A DNA stretch of 64,000 nucleotides, from contig NW_003314301.1 of the NCBI RefSeq assembly GCF_000143415.4, positions 166,097 through 230,096 of the forward strand, in the 5' to 3' direction. Both the position numbers and the translations under genes were made by a program. The notes beneath the pieces were generated by a model. The model was given only the letters and a program-made list of their open reading frames with translations. It did not search any database and was not told where the DNA came from. Shown here one piece after another: positions 32,601 to 45,905 of the stretch. This DNA is from Selaginella moellendorffii. Lineage: Eukaryota > Streptophyta > Lycopodiopsida > Selaginellales > Selaginellaceae. Position 1 is the first letter of the stretch. Every line of letters begins with the position of its first letter.

Positions 32601-34642
32601 TGCCACCGAGCATAATGCTACAAAAGAAAGGCATAAGAGTCACCTTTCTTAGAAAAGTGCAGCGGCCACTTTTCTACACTAACTCCAGACTCTATCCAAC
32701 TCAATTGCCTTAGCCCCAAAGGTCAGCATCCCTTTCGGGTCGCATCATACAAACTATCTACCAAGGTCTAAGCTAACCGAAGTCAACTCCAACCCCTTTT
32801 CTAGTTTGTACTGGCCTTCGAAAACGGAATGGTTTTCGGACAAAATGATCAATAGATCAGCCATTGGAAAAGTCTAAGAAAATTTGTGGAAAATTTCCCA
32901 TCCTAGAGAAAGAATGACTCTCAGTCCAGGATTGCAAACTTTCAAGACTCAACCAACTTCCTCCTACCAACAACTTCACATAGGCTTACCTCAACACAGA
33001 TTCTCATGATCCATCAATATGCTTAAGCATCGAACATCTTTACCCATTTTGACATCCGACATCCGCAAAGTGCAAAATGAACATCCAAAGCTTGATCACG
33101 AAGACCACATCTTCGGATATCCATATTGCACTAACGCTCTTCTTCAATCACTTTCAAGATCCAATGTGAAGCCAAAACACTAACAAGAAAAATGACATGG
33201 AAAAATCAAGGTCCAAGGAAAATTCCTCATCACTTGAAATAACAATGCCACTTCCACTAACACAAGTGCTAGCAATGTTAATGCCTCAACTACACATCTT
33301 CTCCATCCAACAATCTACTCCAAGTGCTAACGGATCAACCGACAAGCTATAGCAAATGAATGCTACAACCCTTTTCCAACACTTAATGGGCAAACTCAAG
33401 GAAACAAGGTACCAACTTAAGCTTAGCATAATGGACCACTATAGAGAATCCAGTCAAAGCTACTACAATGCTACTTCGTGCAAGTAGACTAGCTTCTCCA
33501 TCAACCACTTTGGGGTTGATCATCATTTAACCAAGCAACTTCGTAAACACATTGCTCATTATCACATGGTTATGATATAAATCACAATGACTTGATCATC
33601 AATTGAGTAACACAATGAGCAAGGCTTATGTCATTACTTCAAACGTTTATGTGAGTATCAAATGCCAACTCGATTCGACAAAATGCAACATAAATGCCAC
33701 ACTCCACCAATAGAGATTTACGACACCCAACACCACTAACTTTTGTTCACAACACAGACAAGCTTATGCCACTCTCTTCCTGACCAATCTCAAAACTATT
33801 CCAACACCAAGCTACTCAAGGAGCAATAGCAAGGTTCCCTGGAAAAGAATTGAGCATTGCAACCCAAGTCTTCCAATAGCAAGCTTAGATAAAATGGTTT
33901 AGCGCTTCACCGCTATCCATCCCACAACTCACCATTGTAAAACCACCATCTCCAACATGCACCAAGATAGGGACTCTTGATTGCATGATGTGAACACAAG
34001 CAATGAGTTAACACCTCGTTGCAAATCATCTTTCCAAGAAGAGAAAATGATTTACGTATTTGATCCTTTGTCCCTGACGACTCTCTTTCCGGCCTCATCT
34101 TGACTAAACCTCAAGCTTGCTTTCGCACTGCCTTCAGTTCAATCCAAGAAAAATTTATGAGAGAGCACGGTCATGATTACTTGAACCAATAGACTAATCC
34201 CTATAGTCTTGATTGATCCACTTATAATCATACCTAGGAAGGATCCACTAGTGCCGTGCTAAACAGCTACGGACCAGCCTATTTGCCACTCATAGCAAAC
34301 CCAGGGAGGTTTGCTTTCACCCATGGTACATGGAACAACTCATGGAACCAACAATAGGCTAACATTAATTCTGCCAACTCAAAGTGTAACCTCGAGTTGC
34401 TAATGCGCCTCACTCACGAGCCCAAGCGCAAACTCGTGTAACGGAACAACTCAGTCCACCCTATGAGCCCAAGAGCAAGCTCACATAATATGGAACGAAA
34501 AGGTAACCAAAACCTATCCCAAGGAACCAATGCGAAGTCTTTGCACCAAAACGTGTACCCACTCGGATCATCGTTTTCATCTCTGCGTATGCAACGAGAC
34601 TAGTTGCCCAATCTCACTGAATAGTACTCGCTGAGACTCATC
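29700..34642 (-). other. Non-coding interior of family A copy 2
   Basis: No credible frame longer than about 70 codons. The sequence is purine/pyrimidine skewed by strand and matches copy 1 throughout, with a tRNA-like half at 29828-29874. The uninterrupted target of the solo LTR at 1659 lies near 33.54-33.58 kb. Confidence 0.7.
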
Positions 34643-34653
34643 CTCTGATACCA
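34643..34653 (-). other. Primer-binding site, family A copy 2
   Basis: On the - strand TGGTATCAGAG lies two bases inside the 5' LTR end, complementary to the initiator methionine tRNA 3' end. Confidence 0.88.
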
Positions 34654-34655
34654 AA

Positions 34656-35803
34656 TGTAGCGCATGTGGTTTTGACCCTTTATCCTATGGTGATTTACCA
34701 TAGGATAACACCACGAAGCGGAACCTAAACCCTCTTTGTGCCACGTGACAGATGCCACGTGTCACATGCCACGTGTCCATGCCACGTGTCCATAGGAACC
34801 CGAGGTTCAGGGCCTTGGGCCACTGAACGAAGGAACGGTGCCAAACTCCCAAGCATGACGCCAAGGAGTGATGGAACCGGACCACGGAGCAACTCCCGAG
34901 CATATAGCCCAAGGAGCGAAGGGACAAGAGCCCGGAGCGACTTGGAATAGTCCTAAAGCAACCAGCATCCCAATGCCAGGACCAGCACGCAAAACGGAGC
35001 CAAACGGAGTCTGGCACTATTTCGGCATACCGGTGGCCTAACGTGAGGATATGGGTACTCCACCAGCTAGCATGGAATGGAACTTGGGCTTAGACCCAAG
35101 CCGGACGCAGAACAAGGACAGGCACGCAAGCGGGAGCTAGACTATGCCTCAGGTTGGTCGGCCATGCCCGACCTACCCACTATCCCTACTATACATTTGG
35201 AACCCCCCATAGCCCCCCCCCCCCTTGAGGAACACACGCTTTGGGCTTTCACCCCAAGCTTCCCTTAGTACCAGGAGTTAGTCTCTGGGACAAACTCAAA
35301 ACTTACTAAATATGGAATGTCCTTAGATTGCGAATTTGGACACGGGACGAACACCATTGTGTTCAGGCCGATCTCTACATTCCGTAGATATGCCAAATGA
35401 GCAAATCTGGACACTTGCCATAAATAGCATTTGGGACCGAAAGGAGACTAACACAAAGGGCATGATAGCGAGGGTGTTTGGCAGACACGGTAAGCTATCA
35501 TGTAGCGATATTGAGGGACCAATCTCAATACGCGAGGGTTCTTGTCAAGCCAGTGCAAGACAGAGCAAAAGAGAACTAACAAGCCGGGCCGAGTATGCTC
35601 AGCTAAATAGACACTTAGGAATTCCTTCCTTATGCTCATCCGGCCAAGTACAGATGCAAAGTCCAGTTTACTAACACTTGAACAAGAGGGACTAATAAAG
35701 GGTCCAGCAATACCGACCTCCTGCCATCGTGGCAGTAAGGAAAGAGTGTCCGTAAGGACTGGTCGACAGGTAACTTTCGATACCCGAAGTCACATTCGCG
35801 ACA
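34656..35803 (-). repeat. Family A 5' LTR of copy 2 (1148 bp)
   Basis: TG...CA ends and near-identity to 28554-29686. Confidence 0.92.
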
Positions 35804-38800
35804 AATAGGGTGCTCACAGGTCTATTCCCGACTACATCACCAGGTTTTAAGCATACTAGAAGCATTGTTGGGATCATAGAGTGGTCCAAGATGAGTAGCA
35901 GGGGATCACAGCATTCACAGTGGGTCTGTGCGGGAACTTGTAGCAAAAACTTCTAAAGAAGACATTCAGGTCTTGCTGCGAGGCATTTTTATTTGCTATG
36001 AAGCTGGAAAGAGAGCTACTTGTTGATTTAGGGATTGCCAAAGTTGATTTTGACCAAACCATCACCCCATTAGAGTCACCTTGTGCAGCTTTTTGTCCAT
36101 CAATACCAAAGCCCATTGCCATTGAACATACACCTCTGGCTATCAAGAACTTTGCCAACAAGATGTGGCAACTGAAGGAGATCATTCTTCAACAACAGTC
36201 ACATTATGACAAATTGTTCTAAGAGCTTGTGGAGTCTAGGAAAGAGACTGTTGCAACTCGGGAATGCCAATTCAAGTCCCATTGGTGCACTCACCGTGAG
36301 ACGAACACACACAACACACAGCGTTGCTCCAAGCTTCACCCAGAGCTTTAGCCTCCACCTTCTCAATGTGTCCAGAAACTTCCTATCACTGACAACTCCA
36401 CACCATCTTATGGTCCAGAGACATATCAAGAGTAGTTGGAACAACAAGCAATCAAAGCAGCCCCTTTGTCAAGCAAAGGCAAGGTACTAACCTTATCGGT
36501 CAACATGATTTTGGTAGCCAAGGAACTCTATAGATAGTAGTAGCAAACCACAGCCACTTGAGCCCAAGCAAAGAAGAAGGCAACCGCTCAGCCTGTCATA
36601 GATCCCCCGACATCAGTTGAGAGTGAATTTGTATCGGCACTAAATCCAATGACATAGAGGGTGGCTTGTAAGATCCCTTTCAAGTCACTACTCTCTACTC
36701 CTCTTGGGATGTTACCAACAGCTATTCATGTTCCAGAGGTAATTCTTCAGCAGCTAATTGACACTCCTGTCACCTTTTCACTCCAAGAAATGTTCTACCT
36801 TGTCCTTAGATTCAACCAACATTTGGAGGAGTTTTCACGATTAGGAACACCACAGAGCACCCTCTATAGGACTCTTTAAGAGGTAGATATCGTCGACATG
36901 ACAAGATATGGTGGAGATCCTGGTCCATTCTTCGTCCCGATGTAGATTGATACTTCCTCTTGCAAGATGGATGCTTTGGTTGACTCTGGTTCTAGGAGAA
37001 ATATTATCTCTCTTGAAGCTGCCCTTTCAACACAGTTACAGATCACTGAGTGCTCCTCCATTGTGCTCAAAACCTTCGCTAATCACATTGTTCCTCCAAT
37101 GGCCATTTGCTGTGGTGTCAAGGTTTTGGTGCAAGGTGTTACTTCTAAGGTAGATTTCCTTGTGGTTGACTACCAGCGTCTTCAAACATCCTATTTGAAG
37201 GACTCTATCATCCTTGGCTGCTCTTCGCAAGCTGCAGCCCATTGCACCATCGATAGTGCAAAAGGCAGGATGGAAATTAACAATGGAATCTATATCACCA
37301 CCTTTCTCAACAACTATGGCAAAGCTCTTTCTCAGCACACCCAGAAGGTTCAGGCTAAGGTGGTCTCCACACCACACTTTCCCCCTGAGCTCATAGAGAT
37401 TTTCCCTGAGTTGGCAGTGTAGTTGCCCATATATGCAATGGATGCTTTCTCATGTAATGTGATTGACATCGTTGGAAATGAGTCAGACAGCTTTGGACAT
37501 CTCTCAGTCTCACACTCTTTATTTGAGAGTAAAGCCGAGCCTCTAGCCACGCCCTCTTTATTTGATGGCAAGGCTTATAGGGTGCTAGCTTCCACATCCA
37601 GATTTTTTGAAGTGTTTCTTGATTGAGGAAGGGCTTCTTGATTTGTTTTTTGCATGGGACCAACTCTCTTTTATGGAGCTTGATGATACAGTCACTCTAG
37701 ACTAGTTCCATCTTTCACATGATGCAGACAAAGTCAATTCTCTTCAGCAATTGTCTGAGATGCCACACAGCTAGCATCTTCCACTAAAATTGTTGTAGCC
37801 AATGACTTAGAGTGTATTTTGTCATGCCATTTTTTGGAGGTGAAGGGTAACATTTAGGCAAACAACTAGCAGAAAGAATCAAGCCAATAAAATATATTGC
37901 ATGCAAGCTATATCTCTTTGACTTCAGAATTTCCTAATATGAAGCCCCCAATACACACTATCGAAATAAGTTGTAATCATAGGAGTGTCCTCTTCCTCAA
38001 AATAAAGATGCTAGGGACACCACATCTGGCAAGCCCATCTCTGGCAAGTCAAGTAAGAACATTGCTGTTGGATTCAAGGCCTTTGTCTCTTACTCTCTCT
38101 ACTTCTGATGCTTTGAGTGTGTGATCTCCAATGCAAGGACTGAAGCCAAGTATTCTACTAGTGAGGGAAGATCCTCCATTAAAGTCAAGTCCAAGTTTGG
38201 GGCTAAATCTTCAATGCAATACACTTGGATTCTTTTTGTCCCAAAAACTAGGTTGCCGGCATTGGAGTTTGGATGATTGATTCTACTGAGAACAAAGTAG
38301 CCGACCTCTCTATCACTTTGCCAGCAACATCAGCTAATGAGCAGAGTACTTAGCGGCTATCAGTGCCATGAAGTTGGCCATTGATCTCAAGTTTAGGCAA
38401 GCCACTTTCATTGGAGATGCACAACTCATTATATGCCAACTTATTGGAGAATGCTAGGTTTGCAAAGAGAACCTGAAAGAGTTATGGTAGTATGCAATCA
38501 ACCTAAAAGATGAGTTATCTCAAGTGACTTTTTGAAATGTCCCTCATGAAGAAAACTTTTGGGCAGACAAGTTATCACAACAAGCAATCACCATGATACA
38601 AGAGGCAAAAAACTCTCCCAACTCTTTGATTTCCAAGGTCGAGGAGGAATCTAAGATAGATGAGCCCTCTGAGCCCAAAGTTCCTCCAAACTCTAGGGTT
38701 CATACCATTTTCCTAAGTGATGACAAGGACCTAGTCTTTATCACCACATCACTTGCTTTAGCAAATATAGCAAAGTTTTTGGACCTCCTTCACTATTTCA

Positions 38801-39730
38801 AGGATGTGTTCACTTGGGATTACAGCCAGCTTCTAGGGGTCCCCATGGACACAATCATACATAGCATCGTGCTTTCAAAGTCAGCCAAACCAATCCATCA
38901 AAAGATGAGCGTTTCAGCTTGGCAACTCACTCAGATATGAAGTTGGAGATCGAGTGACTTTTGGTAGCTAGTTTTATTTACCCTTTGGAGAACTCAAAGT
39001 GGGGGGCAAACCTTATCCCTGCATGCAAGGCAAATAGAAATCTCTGCCTTTGCATTGACTTTTGAGACTTGAACAAAGCAATTGTGAAAGGTCACTTTCT
39101 AACTCCATTTATCGATGTAATTGTGGATGAGATGGCTAGACATCATTACTATTCTTTCATGAATGGTTTTCTAGGGTACAACCAGATATTCATTCATCCC
39201 TATCATCAAGATCTTATGGCATTCCGGACACCTTAGGGGTCTTTGCTTTCAACGTCCTATTATTTAGCTTGTGTAATGCTGGAGCTACTTTTCAGCGCTT
39301 TATGACCCACATCTTTCACAACTTGATTAGAGGCACTTTGAGGGTGTATATAGATGATTTGTGCATGACCTCTGACTCTTTCAATGGCCACCTTGTGCAC
39401 TTGGAGCAGATCTTCACTCACTGCCGACAACACAGGTTTTCTTTGAACCCGGCAAAGTGTAAGTTCAAGGTGACTGAAGGCTAGTTGCTAGGATTTGATG
39501 TCTCACAAGATGGAATCAAGCCCCAGATACCCAAGGCTCAGGAGATTATGGATCAGTGCCTGTCAATCAATTTGAAGTAGCTTTGTGGTTTCCTCAGGCA
39601 AATGAGTTTCTTTCATTTTTTCCTCCATAACTATGCTGCACGTTCACGGCCTTTGATAGCTCTATTACAACACAACATTCCATTTATATGGGGTGAGATC
39701 CAACAACAAGCTTTTGAATCACTAAAACAG
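35804..39730 (+). pseudogene. Ty3/gypsy gag-protease-RNase H-RT, 3' of the insertion
   Basis: Gag resumes at 35804 (IPDYITRF, then VVQDE, ITAFTVGLCGNL, with stops). An aspartic protease is at 36967-37210 (MDALVDSGSRRNIIS ... DSIILGCSS). At about 38245-38600 a degenerate RNase H-like domain reads IGVWMIDSTENK, ISAMKLAID, then VPHEENFWADKLS. Reverse transcriptase follows at about 38770-39730: LLHYFKDVFTWDY, LCLCIDF, MCNAGATFQRFM, then the catalytic box VYIDDLCMTS, which still has both aspartates, and FLRQMSFF. Numerous stops and shifts mark it as dead. The RNase H-like domain lying before RT is unusual. Confidence 0.85.
36967..37422 (+). pseudogene. Aspartic protease region of the gypsy element
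   Basis: A 152-codon open stretch contains ALVDSGSRRNIISLEAA, the catalytic DSG site of retroviral-type proteases, and DSIILGCSS near residues 79-87 at the position of the second conserved block. It is part of the decayed gag-pol described above and has no start of its own. Confidence 0.75.
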
Positions 39731-40207
39731 TACAATATATATATATAACAATCAAACTTGCTTGATTTGCCCATGCCACAAGCCACTGTGGCAAGATGCA
39801 GGTTCCATTGACAAGCAAGGCACACTTGCCTCTATTATACACCTTTAGAAAAAAGAGATAAAATACTCTTCTTTACTCAAGGTCATTGTATTGTTGTTAG
39901 TAGGCTATGAACCATTCTCTCTTGCTCTAAAAATCTCTCTTAAACTCTCCCAATCCCCTTAAGAGAACACTAAAAATTTAATTCCTCAAGAATAATCAAA
40001 ATCATTGTTCTAAAGCCATTGTGTTGCCACTAGCTAGTTGTGGATTCTCACATATAAGTTTAGAGCCACTGTGTTGCCACTAGCAAACCACAAGATCTCT
40101 TTGGAAAACACTCTCTATTTTAAGTTTTACAAAAATATTGTAATGTTGTTAAATAACTTTTTCCAAAAAGAGGTGAGGCCCAATTTATGTCACCATCCTT
40201 TTCTTTA
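39731..40207. other. Intergenic or decayed retroelement, nothing recognised
   Basis: A few RNase H-like residues may persist just after 39740. Otherwise AT-rich with short direct repeats (GCCACTGTGTTGCCACTAGC-like near 40012 and 40062). Confidence 0.4.
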
Positions 40208-40880
40208 TTGTAAGTGACTAAATTTTCCATTATACTTTAGTCATTTAATTACACCTTTGACCCCTAGCCATGTGGCTAGAATAAAGTTCCAATAAGCCAT
40301 ACTAGGTATCGAAGTAGGTAGTGCCACCCACACTTAGATTGGGAGTATTGACCATTTGATCTTCTAGGGGAACTAAAGTTGGTTATTAAACATTTCACTA
40401 AATTACCCACTTGTCTATCTATATTCTAACTTTGGGCTCCTCAATATCATCACCCAACACATAGGTATAACCTTCCTAGGTCATAATGGCCTTTTCTAGC
40501 CAAATTAGTTTCACTAGAGTCGAACCCCCACACTTTCCCTACTATGCTTTTGGAATCCCTTGCAGCTGCACCCTCCCAAAAGATTATCACTTTGGGCTTT
40601 CACCCTTTGACTTGTATTAATATTCGGATTTGGACTTGAACTCGGACTTGGACTCGGACTCGGACTCAATCTTGGTTTTAGCCCCGAACTCAAACCCAGT
40701 CTCGGTCTTGGCCTCGGTCTTGGCCTTGATTTTGGACCTGTTCTCGATCTTCATCTTGGACTCGACCTCAGACTCCATCTCAGTCTCCATCTCGAACTTC
40801 TTTTTGACACTTCCATATGTCACAACACTTGCCATATTTCCAAGTCCTTCTTGACACTTCATCTTGGACCCAAACATGGG
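40208..40880 (+). repeat. Family B LTR remnant with internal deletion
   Basis: The first 55 bp (TGTAAGTGACTAAATTTTCC) match family B starts, then it jumps to the middle of the LTR (GTGGCTAGAATAAAG). A decayed CTCGGACTTGG-type repeat tract is at 40625-40800. The right end is not clear. Confidence 0.7.
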
Positions 40881-42779
40881 TATTTCTCATCTAACTTGTC
40901 TTTTCAATTCTTTCTAATGATTTCCATAGCCCATTCTTAGCCACTAGATTTTTGCTCATATCCTTTGATTTTTGCACCAAACAATATAGGATCACAACCT
41001 TCATCCTTAAGGTATCCTTTTAGTCCCATAGTAAAGGCTCTTGCTTTGCCAAGTCTAAGGGTGTTTAACGCTAGTGAGCATCTTTAGCATTTTTTACTAT
41101 GGCCTCTATCCATGGCCCATACATAGTATTTATTGCAATTATCAAAAGTCTTCTTCTTCATGACCTAACTTTCCAACCATCCTATATGTCTTTTTTAGAG
41201 ATTACTTTCTTGGACTCACTATACCATAGCATTGTCATAGTTCATTTTTTTTACATGTCCTTCCCACTTGGTTACCTTGACCAAGTTACACTATACCATT
41301 TGTTCAAATTGTTAGGGGAAGGAGGGGTGCCTCCCCCAATGCTCACTTAAATATAAAAAATGCTCCAATGCTTTTCACAAATGCCCCCCTTTTGCCCTTG
41401 TGGGGCAAAAGTTTTATACAAGGAAGATAAAAAATATTCTAGAAATGAGAATATTCCCTCTCTCACTCTCACACTCTCTAAGTGGCCATGCCTTAACATG
41501 CAACCACGATGGATTACATTGACTCCAGATGCTTGAAAACCCTCCGAAGAGTGTAGAGTGTATCTCTACTGCTAATGCCAAATGTTGGTAATTGTGTGAA
41601 ATGGTAGAAACTTTGAAATAAAGTGGGAAAAGAAAGAAAAGAGGTAAGTGTGAAGTTTAAAGACAGGGAGGAAAATCCAATGGGAAACCCTGTAGTCAAA
41701 TTAGACCCTGATGTAAAAGAAAAAGTGTGGAAAGAGAAAAAAAATAGAAGAAAAAGAGTGAGTATCCAAAGAACTTAACCCATACCTGGATTTCGGCTCA
41801 AGAAAGTGTAATATGCAAATGTAGCCTCATGATGATTTTAGGTATGCTCTAAAGACTGACTGAAATTGAGAAAGAAAGATAGCTAGAAGAGGGGATGCAT
41901 TGCCCAAAGGTGGTAAGTGTAGAAATGATAAAAGATGGAGTGATATGGTGGAGTGCCAAGATGGTGGTGGCACTTTGAGAAGGTGGCCATGTTTGAAAGT
42001 GTCAGGCCTATAGTCTGATGTGTCAGAATAAAGAAAATTGCAATTAAAAAAGATGGCATAGTTGCTAGATCGCTAGTAAAGAGAGGTGGCATGTGTCCAC
42101 TGAGTGCTAGAGTAGGAGAAAGTGGCTTTAGCTTTTGTGGCCTCACCTAAGAATCCACTTAGGTGCCTTGAGTGAATAGGTTCACCTGGTTGGAAGAAAG
42201 TTGCTCCAGAAAAACTAGCACGTCATCAGCAAATGGTCAGAATGATATCTAAAAAACAACACATCCAATGAAGTGATGTCTTTTGCTGCTAGTGTGTGTA
42301 TTTATGTCCCAAGTATGGTGTAAATATGACCTTAAACAAAGATGTGGATGATGGCGAAAGAATGAAAGATGCAAGATGGGCATCTAGAGGTAAGTGCGGG
42401 CAATACTGTTGGGAGTGATTGGTGATGGATCTATGAATGTAGATGATATGGAATGGGTGTGAGGAATGTGTGGGGTAGAGTAATGGTAAGGGAAGGGCCA
42501 AAAAACTTGGAACATAAACCAAGCCAAGTGAGGAACTTCTATACAAATGGCAATGCAGCCTGAGCATGACATCCAAGGCAAGAGCCATGGTCCAATGGAG
42601 AAACACCCTCTAAAAGTAAAAAAATAAACCATGAAAGTAAAGTGAAAGAAAGGAAGCAAAAGAAAAAAAAGATAAGAGGAACACGTCACTAGATGAAGTG
42701 TTTGAGGTGAAAGTGGTTGTGAGTGTGTGGGAGCTCACATCCATCAGCATTTACTAGCACGTGTGTTCCACCTCCAATG
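40881..42779. other. No gene recognised
   Basis: AT-rich sequence with several frames of 60-105 codons on the - strand that are rich in Ser, His and Phe and match nothing I know. The only possible structure is a partial similarity of its first 200 bp to 10800-11000, suggesting retroelement interior. Confidence 0.4.
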
Positions 42780-44330
42780 TGTTGCTAAACAAAGTAAGGG
42801 CCAATCCAGCACGGAGAGAACTTCGAAGGTAGTGTGAATTCCTTGAGTAGAACAAAATTGCCATCCTTGAATGGTTTAGCAGACTGCACTGACTTGATCT
42901 TCTACTTTCATCGAAAGAGATGTTCAATCGTGTCTCATCGCTATTCTTCCAAGGCAAGAACCTCCAAGTCACATGCATGAAGTTTGTCCTCATCGCTAAG
43001 CTACATCATTGCCGCGTATCAAAGTGAAAGTGAGAGTGATGGCACCTAAATCTCCACTAGAAGCATAGCCTTTATCCCATAGACAAGAGAGAATGGGGTC
43101 ATAAAGATGGATGTCTTGAAAGACATCCAAAAGGCCCACAATGCTGTAACCAAGTGCTCGTGCCAACACCTTGGGTGATCCTCCACAAGCTTTGAGATGA
43201 TTGCCTTCAATATCTTGTTGCTGGACTTTTCCTGGCCACTGCACTTAGGATAGTAGCTGCTGCTCTTCACATGCTTGACCTGCAGCTGCTGGAGAAGATG
43301 CTGCATCACCTATCCAAGGAAGTCGTTGCCACGATCGGAAATCAAAACTATAGGAACTTTGAATTGGCAAACAATGTACTCATAGACAAACTTCACTGTA
43401 GACTATTGATCTACCTATCACAAAGGGATGGCCTCAACCCATTTTGTGAAATAGTCTGTCAGCACAACGATGTAGTGCTATCCTTTTGAGCTTGGTGGGT
43501 TGATCAGGCTGACAAAGTCAAGTCCCCACTCGAAAAAGGGACCCAGAGAAGTGACAAGCTGGAAAGGAAGATGTGGAACATAGCTCCAAGGGTTGAATTG
43601 TTGGCAGTGCTTACATGCCTTTGCATAGTCCAAGCTGTCCTAGTCAATCCAAGGGCAAAAGTAACCATGGCACAAGAGGAGCTGTGCTGTGACCTGTCCC
43701 AAGAAATGCCCCGCACAAGAGTGGAAAGCATGAAGGAGCTTAGGGACCTCATGTTCACCATACACCGCAACAAAATGTCCTGAGAAGTCCTCTTATAAGG
43801 GTGTCCATCGAGAAGGCAAAACCCCGCTTAGATCTCCAATGCCTTTTATTGCATTGGTGAGGAATCTACTAGGAACTTGTTTGAATCTAGGTACACTACA
43901 ATGTCCTGTAATGCTTCTTGGACCACAAAGGAGGTAGCTTCAGCAACTAGGAACTTGCTCAGATCCATCACACGCTTCCGCTGCGTATGAAAAGTTGGCT
44001 AGAACTTTTGGATGGTCACAATCCAAGATAAAGTACAAGGATCATGAACTGGTCACTGTAAAAGAAAGGTCAACAAATTAAAATAGATATGGAAATGGAT
44101 ACGGGCTCCAGCAAGAAAGTGACAAAATCATTCCAAGGTGTAAACAATAGCCACTGCTTCTTTTTCTGCATCTATGTACTTCTTCTCAATCTCCTTGAAT
44201 GAATGTGAGGAATAGTATGTTGGGTGTGGTGGCTTGCCAGGCTCTGAATGTTAGCAAAGGCATACTCCAAGAGCCTTTGTGCTAGTCGTGATATAAATTT
44301 CGAAAGGAAGTTGTTGTTTTGGTGGCTGGA
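42780..44330 (-). pseudogene. Ty3/gypsy RNase H-integrase fragment
   Basis: Read on the - strand, an RNase H-like piece comes first (about 44210-44080: EIEKKYIDAEKEAVAIVYTLE, shifted frames). The integrase zinc-binding region follows (about 43740-43600, AGHFLGQVTAQLLL ... CKHCQQF). The catalytic core runs to 43046, with WGLDFVSL, an interruption, then SSYYPKCSGQEKSSNKILKAI and FSLVYGIKA. Stops and frame changes occur throughout. It faces away from the other gypsy relics. Confidence 0.82.
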
Positions 44331-45500
44331 GTATGTAGAGTGTAAAACCCTAGAAACAGTCAGCATTTAGGGTATGACAGATGCATAAATATTCCTTAGA
44401 GAGCCAAATATAAAAAGGAAACAAGGAAGAGTTAAGCTAGGCCTCACCTTTCTTGAAGTAGTTAACAATATTTAAAAGCATTTAAAAGTGTTTTTAGAGT
44501 GTTTTTAGTCAGTAGTGAGAAAACTAAGAGTGCTAGTAAGCTTTCAAGAGTTTTGGAGACTATTGACAATAGGATGTCCTTAAGCAATTTTGTGAAGGAA
44601 TCTTCCCACTTGGGCACAACACAGTGGAATTTACACAACACAATGCTTTATAGCCTTGGTTCTAGTAAAAACTTTGTTATATCAAAGCAATAGGAGGATA
44701 GTTACAAACCCAATTGGATCTTGCAAACTAAGAATTAAGGCACCACTATTTTTTGGCTGGGAAAAGTTTATAGTGAACATGATTTTTTAAATCTGTCTAA
44801 CTAAGGGGCTCATTAAATCCTTAAATCTCTATTTGGAACTCTAGTATTCTTATTATGAGTTAGATTGTTCCCCCTTATTGGGCAGCATAAGCACACCTAA
44901 TGACACTAACAACCTTCCTTCTGAAGTCTTGGCTTGTTCCCAAACTGCATGTTTTGTTTCTGTTTTACTAGTCTACAGATTGCAGTGGAATAAAATTAGA
45001 TTGCTGCTCAGAAGCCTAGATTCATGGACATTAGAATGGCTTTAGAACTTTTTGCATGAACCTATTGGCCACTAAGTTTCTTGCGCTTAGGCCTAGTTCT
45101 TTTTCTGAAGGCTAATCACGAGTTTCTTGGCAAAGAGCAGGGACAGGCGATTTAAAGAGACTGACCTTCAAGATCCCAATCAAGTTGAGCACCTTGAGCA
45201 GAAGGAGATCACAGCTTGGCCTTTAGTGTCGCAATCAAGGGCAATACCCGGTTGTGGCATGGCTTGGCCTTTAGAAGGGCAATAAATCCACAATGACAGT
45301 GTATTCCTATAACCATGCACGCTACAATGTGCTTCCTGGGCTCCCAAAATTTGGAGACTCACATTAAAAAACACTTTGTACTGAGAAATGGGAGAAGAAG
45401 CCATACTGAAGTACGAGACTCCAGTATAGGTTCTTTAACACTATAGAAATCAACAATCATCTTATACCTTCGATCTTATGCTTTACGGAAAGATATGAAT
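44331..45500. other. Intergenic, no gene recognised
   Basis: Mixed AT-rich DNA. No frame here has a recognisable domain. Confidence 0.45.
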
Positions 45501-45504
45501 TAAA

Positions 45505-45905
45505 CTCATCAAATTTTGAATAATACCAAGATTTAAGCAGAAAACAAATTGAGGTGCTCCATGATCTGGAATGCTAGGATTTAATACAAAGACAACTTTT
45601 GCAACCTGAGTGACTCTAGGATGCATCAAAGTTCCAGCCCACAAAGTTTGAGCAAATAGTGTGTTCCTTGCTGGACAAAGAGGAGCTTGGTTGCTCAGGC
45701 TGGATTGACACCCTATGGAGTCTGTCCTTGCAAAGGAGACTCTAAGAGTGTTGATTCCTGGGAAGACATCAACATTTGCATTGGTGACGATGCTTGTACT
45801 TGGTGTTCCCAGGATCCCTGAGTCCCTGGAACATGAAATCACTGCCACTAACGTGGTTATTGTTGAGAATCCCAAGCTCTTCCAGACCATACCAGAGCTT
45901 CCCAA
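45505..45905 (-). pseudogene. Germin-like pseudogene
   Basis: On the - strand the frame contains SIVTNANVDVFPGINTLRVSFAR, NTLFAQTLWAG and VTQVAKVVFVLNPSI, each matching the intact germin-like gene 2 kb to the right (SIVTNANVGVFPGINTLGVSFAR, NTLFAQTLHPG, VTQVAKAVFASNPPI). The block with the metal-binding HxHxxxxE motif is deleted between them. The signal peptide is absent and the C-terminus is altered. It is an inverted, internally deleted duplicate. Confidence 0.88.

Larger units (their letters stand above)
28554..35803 (-). mobile_element. Complete non-autonomous LTR retrotransposon, family A copy 2
   Basis: On the - strand, the 5' LTR (35803-34656), primer site (34653-34643), interior (34655-29687), purine tract (29699-29687) and 3' LTR (29686-28554) are all present. 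AATAG flanks both ends (28549-28553 and 35804-35808). The LTRs are nearly identical, differing mainly by an extra CCATGCCACGTGTCC-type unit near 34778-34792 and C-run length, so insertion was recent. The 4.97-kb interior has no retroelement coding frame, so it is a large non-autonomous derivative. Confidence 0.92.

Noticed and set aside
34685-35017. A 110-codon frame on the - strand, shared with 28660-28902
   Set aside because: Both lie in LTR sequence of family A and differ only by the LTR's small duplication.
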